From Competibacter_A sp002352125 (lineage in GTDB: Bacteria > Pseudomonadota > Gammaproteobacteria > Competibacterales > Competibacteraceae): a DNA stretch of 64,000 bases. The notes below the pieces were generated by a model. That model saw nothing but the letters and a program-made list of their open reading frames with translations. It was not told the origin of the DNA and did not search any database. The stretch spans positions 30,366 through 94,365 of the forward strand of contig DAOROA010000007.1 of the NCBI GenBank assembly GCA_035441325.1. Direction: 5' to 3'. Of the stretch, positions 8,984 to 18,087 are shown piece after piece (position 1 is the first letter of the stretch; every line of letters begins with the position of its first letter). The position numbers and the translations under genes were made by a program.

Positions 8984-11200
8984 GTGTTTCCGATGACTGG
9001 CGGGATATTCCGATTGTTCGCCCTGCTGCTGCTCGGTTTAGCATTATCGAGTTGCGGCGGGGGCGGCGGGGGCGGCGGTTTTTCTGGCACCGATACTCTG
9101 AAAATCAGTTTGACTGCCGATAAAACCGTTTTGCAGACTAATATCACCAATTCTGGGCCTAATCCGGCGGGACCGTTTACCAACACGCTTACGGTACAGA
9201 TCAAGAAAAACGACCGTATATTTCCGGCGCCAAACGTGGCAATCGATGTGGTCTCCGGTCTGGATAGCGGCGTTTTGTTTTATTTGGATGGCGACTCCGA
9301 GCACGAGGATGAGGACGGCAATCCGCTGGCGTTTCGGCGGCTCACGTTCGAAGATACTTCGGGAACGGTGACGGCTCACTTTCATGCGCTTAGCACGCCG
9401 GGCATAGCGGTGCTCCGCGCTTCCACCCAAGATCCGGATACCGGTGAAACGATCGTCGCCGATTTGACGATCACGGTAGGCCCGGGTGTGAGCACGGGCA
9501 TTCCAGCGCTGGTAGGTTTCATCGTTGACTCGTCACCTTTGTATATTACGGGGCAGGGTCGAAACGATGTGAAGCGGTTCCAGGTTCAAGTGCTTGACGA
9601 TGCCGGGCAGCCGGTGCCAAACCCAACGGGCAACAATTTGCGGTTGCAATTATTGCCGAATCGGCCAAATGGCGGCGAAAAGCTGGTTGCAATTTCCATA
9701 TCGGGCGCGACCGAAGAAGGCGAAATCGTCAATACGCGAACCATAAATGGTATCGCCGAGATATCGCTGCACAGTGGCGACAAGCCGGGTACCGTGGCGA
9801 TTGCTGCCATCGCGGACCGGGCCGACAACAATGTGGATAACGGTATTCAAAATCCGGTCACCGATGTGGATACCCTCTCTATCAGCAACGGCGAAATCGC
9901 GTCCCTGACCTTCACCGGCCCCTATCCGGGCGCAGTCGTGGCAAGGTCTAACGTGCTGACTTTAGGAACTGGCGATAGTATCGATGCTACCGGATCCGTC
10001 TACACTCGCGCGATTACCGTATTGGCAGTGGATGAATTCGGCAATCCGCCCCCTCCTGGCGAATTGATCACCTTCCGGCTGATGGATGGCCCAATGTCCG
10101 GCTATCCCGATCTGGGCCGAGGTACGTTCGATATCGCTGGCAACGATGGCAATCCGGCGGAAGGCAGTAATACCTTCACGACTCCAGCCAGTGGCAGTTC
10201 GCTTGCTGGCGCAACGACCAATTGCCAGTTGGTATTGGAAGGTGGGGTAGGCCAAGAGGGTAGTTGGTTGATTAACGGCCAATCTCAGGCGCACCTGCTG
10301 GCTGTTTTCAACACCTTTAGGTCCGTGACGGATACCGGCTTTACCGTGCCCTACACAATTGGATGCCCACCCTATACGGGTAATGTCGCCAACGATATTA
10401 ACGGCGTGACAATACAAACCGATGCGGACGGTATCGCTTCGACCGTCATCAACTATCCGCGCACCCAATTGGGCCGGTGCTTCAAGCTGACCGCCGAAGC
10501 GAACGGCGGCAGAGTTGGGGCAGTTATGGGCAAAGAAAGGTTAGGCAGCACGGTTTCGGGCGATCCATGCACCAGTTGGTATTTGGGTGTCGCGGATGGC
10601 AGCACGCTGACCGTTATTCCCGCCAGCGATCAAAATCTGCAGGTTCCGGTCGGGGAATCCGTGACCAAGACGCTGACGGTCCAATTGTTTGATGGCGCTA
10701 CGCCGCCTGCACCTTTGCCGGCCGAGAAGTTGTCGGTTCAGGTGGTCGTTACCGATCCAGATCATGATGCGGCGATAGCGGCTCAAAACGCGGTAGCGGC
10801 AGCGCAGGCGGTCGTTAGCGCGACGATAGCGAGCAATCCGGCCAATTGTAGTCCAACTGCTCCAGCAGAAGGTACGAGCGAAGATGCACGGTGCACCTCG
10901 TGGCGGGATGCTTTGGTCGCCGCGCAGGATGCTTTGACTGCGGCTCAAGCCGACTTGGCTGCGGCCACCGCCCGCGATGCTTTGCACAATCCAACAGCCA
11001 CCTTTACACCTAATCCGTTAGTTACTGGTACGGACGGTATCGCGGCATTAACTATCACGGTGGCCGATCTTTACACTGGGGCGTCCACTGGCGGTGATAG
11101 TGATAGCAAGGTCGAGTTCTTCATTACCACCGTTGGTCCGGAAATCCGTGCTGAGACCATTACCATTACCGTGTCGCCACAAGGAGCGGTGACCGAGTAG
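8984..11200 (+). CDS. Large lipoprotein with Ig-like (Big_1/invasin-type) repeats
   Basis: Secreted lipoprotein of about 738 residues. I prefer GTG 8984 because AAGGGAG at 8969-8975 is eight bases upstream; ATG 8966 and ATG 8993 are in frame. The lipobox L-S-S-C puts the cysteine at residue 24, followed by a polyglycine run. The body is a series of beta-rich segments of about 100-130 residues. They contain phrases typical of bacterial Ig-like domains, such as T-V-Q-I-K-K-N-D...V-A-I-D-V and D-G-I-A-S-T-V-I-N-Y. Near the C-terminus an Ala/Gln-rich heptad stretch with two cysteines interrupts the last Ig-like domain. It lies 33 bases after the pilQ stop and may be co-transcribed. Likely surface-exposed; the specific role is unknown. 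Confidence 0.8.
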   Translation: MFPMTGGIFRLFALLLLGLALSSCGGGGGGGGFSGTDTLKISLTADKTVLQTNITNSGPNPAGPFTNTLTVQIKKNDRIFPAPNVAIDVVSGLDSGVLFYLDGDSEHEDEDGNPLAFRRLTFEDTSGTVTAHFHALSTPGIAVLRASTQDPDTGETIVADLTITVGPGVSTGIPALVGFIVDSSPLYITGQGRNDVKRFQVQVLDDAGQPVPNPTGNNLRLQLLPNRPNGGEKLVAISISGATEEGEIVNTRTINGIAEISLHSGDKPGTVAIAAIADRADNNVDNGIQNPVTDVDTLSISNGEIASLTFTGPYPGAVVARSNVLTLGTGDSIDATGSVYTRAITVLAVDEFGNPPPPGELITFRLMDGPMSGYPDLGRGTFDIAGNDGNPAEGSNTFTTPASGSSLAGATTNCQLVLEGGVGQEGSWLINGQSQAHLLAVFNTFRSVTDTGFTVPYTIGCPPYTGNVANDINGVTIQTDADGIASTVINYPRTQLGRCFKLTAEANGGRVGAVMGKERLGSTVSGDPCTSWYLGVADGSTLTVIPASDQNLQVPVGESVTKTLTVQLFDGATPPAPLPAEKLSVQVVVTDPDHDAAIAAQNAVAAAQAVVSATIASNPANCSPTAPAEGTSEDARCTSWRDALVAAQDALTAAQADLAAATARDALHNPTATFTPNPLVTGTDGIAALTITVADLYTGASTGGDSDSKVEFFITTVGPEIRAETITITVSPQGAVTE

Positions 11201-11222
11201 AGCGCGAGATAACTGAGGCAAC

Positions 11223-11252
11223 AAATCGGCGGGGAAACCCGCCGATTTTTTT
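11223..11252 (+). terminator. Rho-independent terminator after the lipoprotein gene
   Basis: Perfect 11-base stem (AAATCGGCGGG paired with CCCGCCGATTT), GAAA loop, followed by a T run to 11252. It ends the pilMNOPQ-lipoprotein transcription unit just ahead of aroK. It also argues against the TTG at 11251 as the aroK start. Confidence 0.9.
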
Positions 11253-11274
11253 GGTTACCTTTCTGCTTCCTGCC

Positions 11275-11802
11275 ATGCTCAAAGTATTTCCCCGCATCTT
11301 CCTGATTGGCCCAATGGGTGCTGGCAAGACCACCGTTGGCCGTCGATTGGCGCAAGTGTTGCGGCGGGAATTTCTCGACAGCGACCACGAAATCGAACAA
11401 CGTGCCGGGGCCAACATTCCACTGATTTTCGATCTCGAAGGCGAAGAGGGTTTTCGCGCTAGAGAGAAAGCAGTCATCGCCGATCTCACCCAACGCCACG
11501 ATATCATCCTTGCCACCGGTGGTGGTGCAGTTCTCGATGCCGACAACCGCCGTTGTCTGGCCGGACGCGGTTTCGTGGTTTATCTTTATGCCTCGGTGGA
11601 CGAACAGCTTCACCGTACTCACCTCGACACCAATCGCCCGCTGCTGCAAACCGCCGATCCCCGGGCACGCTTAGCGCAACTGTTCGTGCAGCGCGATCCG
11701 CTTTACCGCGAAGTGGCCGACTGCGTCGTTTCTACGGAAAGTCGACCTCTCAAACAGGTGATGCGGGACATCCTGCGCTGTATCGAATACGATCAATCCT
11801 GA
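11275..11802 (+). CDS. aroK: Shikimate kinase
   Basis: Phosphorylates shikimate at the 3-hydroxyl with ATP in chorismate synthesis. The start ATG at 11275 gives MLKVFPRIFLIGPMGAGKT, 175 residues. The P-loop G-P-M-G-A-G-K-T lies at 12-19, shikimate-binding D-S-D near 35-37, R61, and the G-G-G motif at 82-84. The lid arginine segment (N-R-P-L-L) is at about 120-124. aroB follows 25 bases downstream. Placement after pilQ matches the pil-aro arrangement of gammaproteobacteria, with an extra lipoprotein gene inserted here. Confidence 0.96.
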   Translation: MLKVFPRIFLIGPMGAGKTTVGRRLAQVLRREFLDSDHEIEQRAGANIPLIFDLEGEEGFRAREKAVIADLTQRHDIILATGGGAVLDADNRRCLAGRGFVVYLYASVDEQLHRTHLDTNRPLLQTADPRARLAQLFVQRDPLYREVADCVVSTESRPLKQVMRDILRCIEYDQS

Positions 11803-11827
11803 AGCTATCATCGAAGATCCAATTCCG

Positions 11828-12922
11828 ATGAAAACCCTCCACGTCGAACTCGGCGACCGCCGCTATCCCATCTACATCGGTCCAGGCTTGCTAGATCGGC
11901 CCGACTTGTTGCATCCCTCTATTCCTAGTCGGCAGGTTCTCATCGTCACCAACACCACCGTCGCTCCGCTCTACCTCGAACGCGCTCGCGCCGCATTGGC
12001 TGGGTTGCGCCACGAGACGGTAGTTCTGCCCGACGGCGAGCAGTACAAGACGTTGGAGACGGTCAACGAGATTTTTACTGCGTTGCTGAATAATCGCTTC
12101 GATCGCAACTGTACGCTGGTCGCTCTCGGAGGTGGCGTGATCGGCGACATGGCCGGCTTTGCTGCGGCGTGCTATCAGCGCGGCGTTCACTTCGTCCAAA
12201 TTCCCACCACGTTGTTGGCGCAGGTGGATTCCTCGGTCGGTGGCAAGACCGGCGTCAACCATCCGCTCGGCAAAAACATGATCGGCGCTTTCCATCAACC
12301 GCGCTGCGTGTTGGCCGATACCGATACGTTGACTACCTTGCCGGATCGCGAACTTGGTGCGGGACTGGCGGAGGTCATCAAATACGGACTGATTCGCGAT
12401 CTTCCGTTTCTGGAATGGCTGGAAGCGAATGTCGAACGGTTGCTGGCTCGTGATGCTGCCGCCTTGACCGAAGCCATCGAACGCTCCTGCCGCAACAAAG
12501 CCGAAATTGTTGCCGCCGACGAGCGGGAAACCGGCGAGCGCGCTTTGCTCAATCTTGGCCACACCTTCGGCCATGCCATCGAAACCGGAGTCGGCTACGG
12601 CGGATGGCTGCATGGTGAAGCGGTGGCGACGGGAATGTATTTGGCAGCCGATTTGTCGGCGCGGTTGGGTTGGTTGACCCACGAGCAGGTGAAGCGAGTT
12701 CGCGCACTGCTAGACCGGGCGCATTTACCGCTGCACTCGCCGCCGGAACTGACCTCGGACGATTTTTTGCGATTGATGGCGGTGGACAAGAAGGTCAAGG
12801 ACGGTCGATTGCGCTTGATCCTGCTGCGCGAATTGGGTCGCGCCGTCATCGCCGAAGAGATAAGCCTACAGTTGCTGCGAGAAACGCTGGAGGCGAACCG
12901 GAAATCTGGAAAGGCGGATTGA
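11828..12922 (+). CDS. aroB: 3-dehydroquinate synthase
   Basis: NAD- and metal-dependent enzyme converting DAHP to 3-dehydroquinate, the second step of the shikimate pathway. The 364-residue product shows the nucleotide-binding G-G-G-V-I-G-D-M-A-G-F-A-A region (near residues 98-110), the P-T-T-L-L-A-Q-V-D-S-S-V-G-G-K-T-G motif, and metal ligands in L-N-L-G-H-T-F-G-H-A-I-E and W-L-H-G-E-A-V-A. Length and motifs are complete. It is downstream of aroK in a likely operon. Confidence 0.97.
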   Translation: MKTLHVELGDRRYPIYIGPGLLDRPDLLHPSIPSRQVLIVTNTTVAPLYLERARAALAGLRHETVVLPDGEQYKTLETVNEIFTALLNNRFDRNCTLVALGGGVIGDMAGFAAACYQRGVHFVQIPTTLLAQVDSSVGGKTGVNHPLGKNMIGAFHQPRCVLADTDTLTTLPDRELGAGLAEVIKYGLIRDLPFLEWLEANVERLLARDAAALTEAIERSCRNKAEIVAADERETGERALLNLGHTFGHAIETGVGYGGWLHGEAVATGMYLAADLSARLGWLTHEQVKRVRALLDRAHLPLHSPPELTSDDFLRLMAVDKKVKDGRLRLILLRELGRAVIAEEISLQLLRETLEANRKSGKAD

Positions 12923-12977
12923 CGCAGTACGATCCGCCCGGGATGAGCTTTCTATCGAGGATAGGCGAAAAAAAGCG

Positions 12978-13577
12978 CTATTTGGGCGTTCTCGCTTTCT
13001 CCAATTCGGCGTAGGTTGTCGGCTGCTGTGCAGGATCGATGTCTAGGCCGAGCAACAGGCCGATTTGCGACAGCGAAAAGATGCCGCGTACCAGCGGCTT
13101 GCCGGTATCGGGGTCGCTGTCCAATACCATCGCGTGCTGGCGATTGACTTGCCGCAACGTGGCGATGATATCGCCAACTCGCGCGTTCAGCACGTCCTCC
13201 ATGAGCAGCACCTCAAGCTTGGGCTTGAGGGTCATGATATCGGCGACCAACAGATCTTCCCACGAGCCGCCGGCCTTGGCCAAGATACGGTTAGGCTTGT
13301 TGCCTTCGATATCGCGGCTGGTAATCAGACCGACGATTTGGCCATCGACATCGCGCACCAGCAGCATGCGTACTCCACGTTTAACCATAGTTTCCAGCGC
13401 CTTGCCAAGCGGCGTGGCCAGTTCCGCGGTGAAAGCCGTGACTTGGCTTAGGTCGGTCATGGCGTGAACGGCCGGATTATCTTCGGTGATGTGTTCCGGC
13501 AGTTGTTGCTTCGGGCGGAAATAGCCAACACCGCTTTCCAAGTGATGAAACGAGAGCGGTTGGTAGGTGTGAGGCAT
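12978..13577 (-). CDS. CBS-domain pair protein
   Basis: A 199-residue protein made essentially of two CBS motifs: residues about 35-90 (V-T-A-F-T...M-V-K-R-G-V-R-M-L-L-V-R-D-V-D-G-Q-I-V-G-L-I-T-S-R-D-I) and about 105-185 (V-A-D-I-M-T...H-A-M-V-L-D-S...V-R-G-I-F-S-L-S-Q-I). CBS pairs usually bind adenine nucleotides, so a ligand-sensing role is likely but its target is unknown. The start ATG at 13577 has GGAGGT seven bases upstream. It is the last gene of the likely hemE-Nudix-CBS operon, 90 bases after the Nudix gene. Confidence 0.88.
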   Translation of the reverse strand: MPHTYQPLSFHHLESGVGYFRPKQQLPEHITEDNPAVHAMTDLSQVTAFTAELATPLGKALETMVKRGVRMLLVRDVDGQIVGLITSRDIEGNKPNRILAKAGGSWEDLLVADIMTLKPKLEVLLMEDVLNARVGDIIATLRQVNRQHAMVLDSDPDTGKPLVRGIFSLSQIGLLLGLDIDPAQQPTTYAELEKARTPK

Positions 13578-13667
13578 CGGAGAGACCTCCAAAGTGATTG
13601 GCTTGACGAGGATGGACGCGATGGACGTCGAAAGTCGCGGTGTTGTATCGAAAAGCTGGATCGTTCG

Positions 13668-14120
13668 TTAGCGCCGCTGCGCGAGTCGGGCCATGACGTT
13701 GTCCGTCCATTCTAAGATCGCCCGTACCCGCGGGGTTAATAGATTCCAGGCTTCGGCGTGGTCGACCCAGCGATATTCGCTATGTTCTGGCCGGCCGAGT
13801 TGCGGGTTGGTGGGCAAACGGACCTCGGTGGTCACCGATTCGGCGATGTAATAGCGTGCTACCTTGCGGCCCTGGTTGTAAGGATAGGTTTCCCGGTACA
13901 CGTCACCCCAGCGAAAACGCAAGCTAGTCAGCGTGGTTTCTTCTTCCACTTCGCGGATAGCTGCTTGCAGAGGAGATTCGTCCGTTTCTACTACTCCCTT
14001 AGGAAAATCCCAATAATTATAGGCCCTCAGCAATAGGTAGTCATAATGATCGCGGTTCCAATGGACCACCACGACGCCGGAAGACAGGATGCGAGGGGTG
14101 GGTGGCCTAGGGTTTGCCAT
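13668..14120 (-). CDS. Nudix hydrolase, Ap4A-hydrolase-like
   Basis: A 150-residue Nudix hydrolase. The Nudix box begins at G42 and continues E48...R56-E-V-E-E-E; the usual Gly near the end is replaced by Thr63. An N-terminal S-S-G-V-V-V-V strand and the phrase Y-W-D-F-P-K-G-V-V-E resemble bis(5'-nucleosyl)-tetraphosphatase-type Nudix proteins, so dinucleoside polyphosphates are a plausible substrate (inference). It starts 20 bases after the hemE stop, probably in the same transcript. Confidence 0.88.
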   Translation of the reverse strand: MANPRPPTPRILSSGVVVVHWNRDHYDYLLLRAYNYWDFPKGVVETDESPLQAAIREVEEETTLTSLRFRWGDVYRETYPYNQGRKVARYYIAESVTTEVRLPTNPQLGRPEHSEYRWVDHAEAWNLLTPRVRAILEWTDNVMARLAQRR

Positions 14121-14140
14121 GTCCCGTCACTTCGTGCCGA

Positions 14141-15217
14141 TCACGAATCGGCTCCAGCGTGATAAGGTGCGCTCAGTTCGTGCACGGCTTCGACCAGCAC
14201 CAGCGCACGTTCGGGATCGACCCACTGTTGAATACCATGACCGAGATTGAAAACGTGACCAGGCCAGGGGCCGAAGTCGGCGAGTACCTGGGCCACTTGC
14301 GCGCGGAGGCGCTCGGGCGCAGCGGCCAGCGCGACGGGGTCGAGATTGCCTTGCAGCGCTACCTGCGATCCCACCCGCCGGCGAGCTTCGCCTAAATCTA
14401 CCGCCCAATCGACGCCTACTGCATCGCAACCGGTCGCGGCGATGTCTTCCAGCCAAGCTCCGCCACCTTTAGTGAACAAAATGACCGGTATTCGTTGACC
14501 GTCGATCTCGCGGGTTAGATCGGCGACGATTTGCGCCATATAAGCCAGCGAGAATTCCCGGTAGGCGCGCGGCGAGAGAACGCCGCCCCAGGTATCGAAC
14601 ATCATCAGAGCTTGAGCGCCGGCCGCCACCTGTGCATTCAAATATGCCGTGACCGCTCGGGCGGTGGTTTTCAGGAGCTGGTGCAACAGTTCCGGCTGAT
14701 CGTACAGCAAGCCTTTAATGCGGGCGAAATCCTTGCTGGAACCGCCCTCGACCATATACGTTGCCAGTGTCCACGGGCTGCCGGAGAAACCGATCAAGGG
14801 AACGCGACCAGCTAGTTCTCGACGGATCAACCGGACTGTATCCATCACGTAGCGCAATTCCGTCTCGGGATCGGGCGCGCTCAACCGGACGATGTCGGTC
14901 GCTGAGCGCACCGGCCGGGCAAAAATCGGTCCCTCGCCTTCGCTGAACGATAAGCCAAGACCCATGGCGTCGGGAATCGTCAGGATATCCGAAAATAGAA
15001 TCGCCGCATCCAAGGGAAATCGCGCCAGCGGCTGCAGGGTCACTTCGCAGGCCAGCTCCGGCGTCTGACACAGAGCCAAGAAACTGCCGGCGCGGGCACG
15101 GGTAGCACGGTATTCTGGCAGATAGCGGCCGGCTTGGCGCATCAGCCAGACCGGTGTGACATCGACCGGCTGGCGCAGCAGGGCGCGCAGCAGGCGGTCG
15201 TTCCTTAATTCAGTCAT
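14141..15217 (-). CDS. hemE: Uroporphyrinogen decarboxylase
   Basis: Decarboxylates the four acetate side chains of uroporphyrinogen III to give coproporphyrinogen III in haem synthesis. The ATG at 15217 has GGGAG upstream; the open frame extends further to 15379 but that part is not family-like. The 358-residue product has the signature P-V-W-L-M-R-Q-A-G-R-Y-L-P-E-Y-R at about 22-37 and the conserved I-L-F-S-D-I-L, G-F-S-G-S-P-W-T-L-A-T-Y and F-N-L-G-H-G-I segments. First gene of the hemE-Nudix-CBS operon. Confidence 0.97.
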   Translation of the reverse strand: MTELRNDRLLRALLRQPVDVTPVWLMRQAGRYLPEYRATRARAGSFLALCQTPELACEVTLQPLARFPLDAAILFSDILTIPDAMGLGLSFSEGEGPIFARPVRSATDIVRLSAPDPETELRYVMDTVRLIRRELAGRVPLIGFSGSPWTLATYMVEGGSSKDFARIKGLLYDQPELLHQLLKTTARAVTAYLNAQVAAGAQALMMFDTWGGVLSPRAYREFSLAYMAQIVADLTREIDGQRIPVILFTKGGGAWLEDIAATGCDAVGVDWAVDLGEARRRVGSQVALQGNLDPVALAAAPERLRAQVAQVLADFGPWPGHVFNLGHGIQQWVDPERALVLVEAVHELSAPYHAGADS

Positions 15218-16817
15218 GCAATCTCCCGATTCCGTAGCATTAAATATCCAGAAAAGCCCAAGTATTCCTGCATCTGCTTGCCGCCGCTCGAAAATCGCGG
15301 TCACTACCGGATTGGTGGAGCCGCTGCAATCCATCGCGGTATCGCTACTGTTTAGCACCACCGCGCGCCGTCCTGTCATGCCGATAAATTCGTTTAGTAT
15401 TCCGTTCCAGTTTCGGCGGCCGGTTCGCCTTGGAGATCGGGTAAGGCAGGTCGTCGTTACCGCCCGCTAGATCCTTGCCAAGAGGGCCACCCTATACATG
15501 TAAGTTAAGTGTAGGCGCCCATACCGAGGAATACTGCATCGTACTTGTCTAGCGACCATTAAAGGGTGAATCGTGGCCGATTTTGGCGTTCGACACAAAT
15601 CCTACCTCCATGCTTTCCCCGGTGCAGTGGCGGGTTCCGATCACAATTTTCTCCAGCTTAAAGAAGCAATACCGAAGGTTAGCGGACTGCCGGTTTGCCA
15701 ATAACGGTCGAATATTGCCGGTTTGATTCCGTTGCAGCCAGAATGTCGGTGTAGATGAAAGCTGCTGGACCGGCGCAACCACTGCCAGCAGGATTGTGTT
15801 GCAACAAGTCGTTTTTTCGGCTGACCGCAACCCTGATCCTCAATACCTTCGACGATGCGACTGTGCCAGAGTTGCGCACCGTAAAGTGCTGGTCTGCCAT
15901 GCCGACGGCGCGCCGGTCGCTGTTGGCCGCTTCGTGCCAGCAGGTGTTGGGCATGGTTGGGATACAGTGACTTTCGAATCGGCCACCATCCGATGGATAG
16001 ATTGCCAGGTTGCTGTCTACCATGCCACTACCGATATCGTCTTGGTATCACCTTTCAGGCGTGCACGGGAGCAGGCTCAGTACTTCGCGCGCCTCAGGCG
16101 GCGACATCTCTCAGGATCGAAGCGCAATGGATCGTCGCGACTGGTCCCACACTTTCTTCAAGCAGGTTGCCTTCGGCGCCCAGAGGAGCGCCAGCGACAT
16201 GACGACCGTCTCGCGCAACGGATCGATAGGTGAACTGCTGGCGAAAGTAGTCGCATAGCGAGTTGGGGTGTCCACGCCACCGATGACTAATGCTTCTAGC
16301 TTGTTGTCCTAAGAAGCTGGAGCCAGCAAAGCACAACTGCCTCTCCCGAATTCAGGATGATACAGTCCTCGTGCAGAGGGAGCCGCACGCATCAGTCGTT
16401 CCGCGAGCTGGGCAAACGGCAGAATCGAGCGGGCTGAAACTTTCCAATTTGGGTAACGCTCGCGCATACGGCTGTCATGCTTTTTGCTAAGCAAACGATT
16501 AATCTGGACGATGGGAAGCTGGCGGGTGGGCTCGTTGCATGGCTAACGCTTTGCGGCGCGGTGAAGGGGAACTATATTTTTTATCGAACCCCACTAACCG
16601 ATAATCGTTTTCACGGTCCGTCCCGGGTCGATCATCGATCAAGATTTAAATATGGTTTTCCACGAAAAAACCTGGTGGATGGGTCGATGCGGGTGGCGGC
16701 TGGTGTTCGATGTGAGCGATGAAGGCTGGTTCTTTTTTAAGATTTTGATAATTAATTATATTTTACAATCAACTCGCGGCCTGCATCGAGCATTGGGCCG
16801 CGTCGAGGTACAGTGCG
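15218..16817. other. Gene-poor 1.6-kb region with possible decayed reading frames
   Basis: No intact, recognisable gene. On the minus strand, short open frames lie end to end in different phases (about 16494-16309, 16336-16094, 16023-15679 and 15830-15549). One contains the phrase H-F-T-V-R-N-S-G-T followed by S-G-C-A-G, loosely like the choice-of-anchor-D beta domains of secreted proteins. This suggests a frameshifted relic of a secreted protein gene, but the match is short and may be chance. The right end (about 16560-16780) is A+T-rich and probably holds the promoter of the EAL-HDOD gene. Confidence 0.35.
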
Positions 16818-18086
16818 GTGACCGTTCATCAAGCCGATATGGCCGACAATCCCGTTTTTCTCGGACGGCAGCCCATCCTGGACCGGGACCAGCGAATCGT
16901 TGCTTACGAACTGCTGTTTAGAGCTTCGGTCGGCGTTAACTCCGCCATTATCGAAGACGATTTCACGGCGACGGCGGAAGTGGTTGTTCGGGCGTTCACC
17001 GAACTGGGTTTAGCCAGCGTGCTGGGCGATTGCTTGGGCTACATCAACGCGGACGAGCGATTTCTGGCAAGCGATCTGGTGGAGTTGTTGCCGCGCGAAC
17101 GAGTTGTACTGGAGGTACTGGAAACCGTCCAGATCACGCCATCGGTCATAGCCCGGTTACGCGAACTCAAGGAGAAAGGATTGCGATTGGCCTTGGATGA
17201 TATCGGTCACGTTCGACCGGATCAAGTGCCGGCCATGGATTTGGTGGACGTGATAAAGGTGGATTTGCTTGCCTTGGGGATCGACGAACTGCCATCGGCT
17301 ATCGAATACCTGAAGCGTTGGCCCGCCAAACTGTTGGCCGAGAAAATCGACGATGGCGAACAGTTTCGGCGCTGTGCCCAATTGGGATTCGAGCTATTTC
17401 AGGGCTATTATTTTGCTAAGCCGACGATTTTGGTTGGCCGTCGCGTCGATCCTGCCCGCGCCGGCGTACTCCGGCTGATGAATCTGCTGCTCGGAGACGC
17501 AGAAGCTAATCAGCTCGAACAGGAATTCAAGCGCTATCCGAACCTGACTTACAACTTGTTGCGGTTAGTCAATTCGGTGGCATTTGGGATGCCGGCCAAA
17601 ATCGACTCTCTGCGTCGTGCGATTGCGATATTAGGCAGACAACAGCTACAACGGTGGTTGCAGTTATTGCTGTTTACCCAGCGAGCCGAAGGTGGGCCGC
17701 CGAGTCAGCCGTTGCTGACGCTGGCTGCAACGCGCGGCAAACTCATGGAGCTCATGATGAATGATATTGCTCCTGGAGATCGTGGACGAGCCGACCAGGC
17801 ATTCATGGTGGGCGTGTTATCGTTGCTGGACACCTTATTCGGCGTGCCGTTGCCGGAATTGCTCGCCGAATTGAATCTAGCTAATTCCGTGCGAATTGCC
17901 CTACTTGGCGGTGAAGGCTTGCTGGGCCAATTGCTCGGTATTATCCGGCTGTACGAGCAGAACCAGTTTGCCGAAATGGTTGAGCTGATAGCGCAATTGC
18001 CAGAACTGTCGCTGTCGCGATTTAACCAAGCACAGTTGCAATCGCTTGTTTGGGCAAACGAGTTGTCCATTTCCAATGGGAGATAA
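16818..18086 (+). CDS. EAL-HDOD signalling protein
   Basis: A 422-residue two-domain regulator: an EAL-type cyclic-di-GMP domain (about residues 12-205) followed by an HDOD domain (about 215-410), the YuxH/CdgJ architecture. The EAL motif is Y-E-L-L. The later positions read L-A-L-D-D-I-G, L-L-A-E-K-I and F-Q-G-Y-Y-F-A-K-P, so the catalytic carboxylates and lysine are partly kept; activity versus pure c-di-GMP sensing cannot be decided. GTG 16818 is chosen because GAGGT lies eight bases upstream. It is followed after one base by a gene for a small helical protein, likely in the same operon. Confidence 0.9.
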   Translation: MTVHQADMADNPVFLGRQPILDRDQRIVAYELLFRASVGVNSAIIEDDFTATAEVVVRAFTELGLASVLGDCLGYINADERFLASDLVELLPRERVVLEVLETVQITPSVIARLRELKEKGLRLALDDIGHVRPDQVPAMDLVDVIKVDLLALGIDELPSAIEYLKRWPAKLLAEKIDDGEQFRRCAQLGFELFQGYYFAKPTILVGRRVDPARAGVLRLMNLLLGDAEANQLEQEFKRYPNLTYNLLRLVNSVAFGMPAKIDSLRRAIAILGRQQLQRWLQLLLFTQRAEGGPPSQPLLTLAATRGKLMELMMNDIAPGDRGRADQAFMVGVLSLLDTLFGVPLPELLAELNLANSVRIALLGGEGLLGQLLGIIRLYEQNQFAEMVELIAQLPELSLSRFNQAQLQSLVWANELSISNGR

Positions 18087-18087
18087 G

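Noticed and set aside
16477..16722. Short plus-strand ORF before the EAL-HDOD gene
   Set aside because: Composition is not protein-like and it runs through A+T-rich promoter-type DNA.
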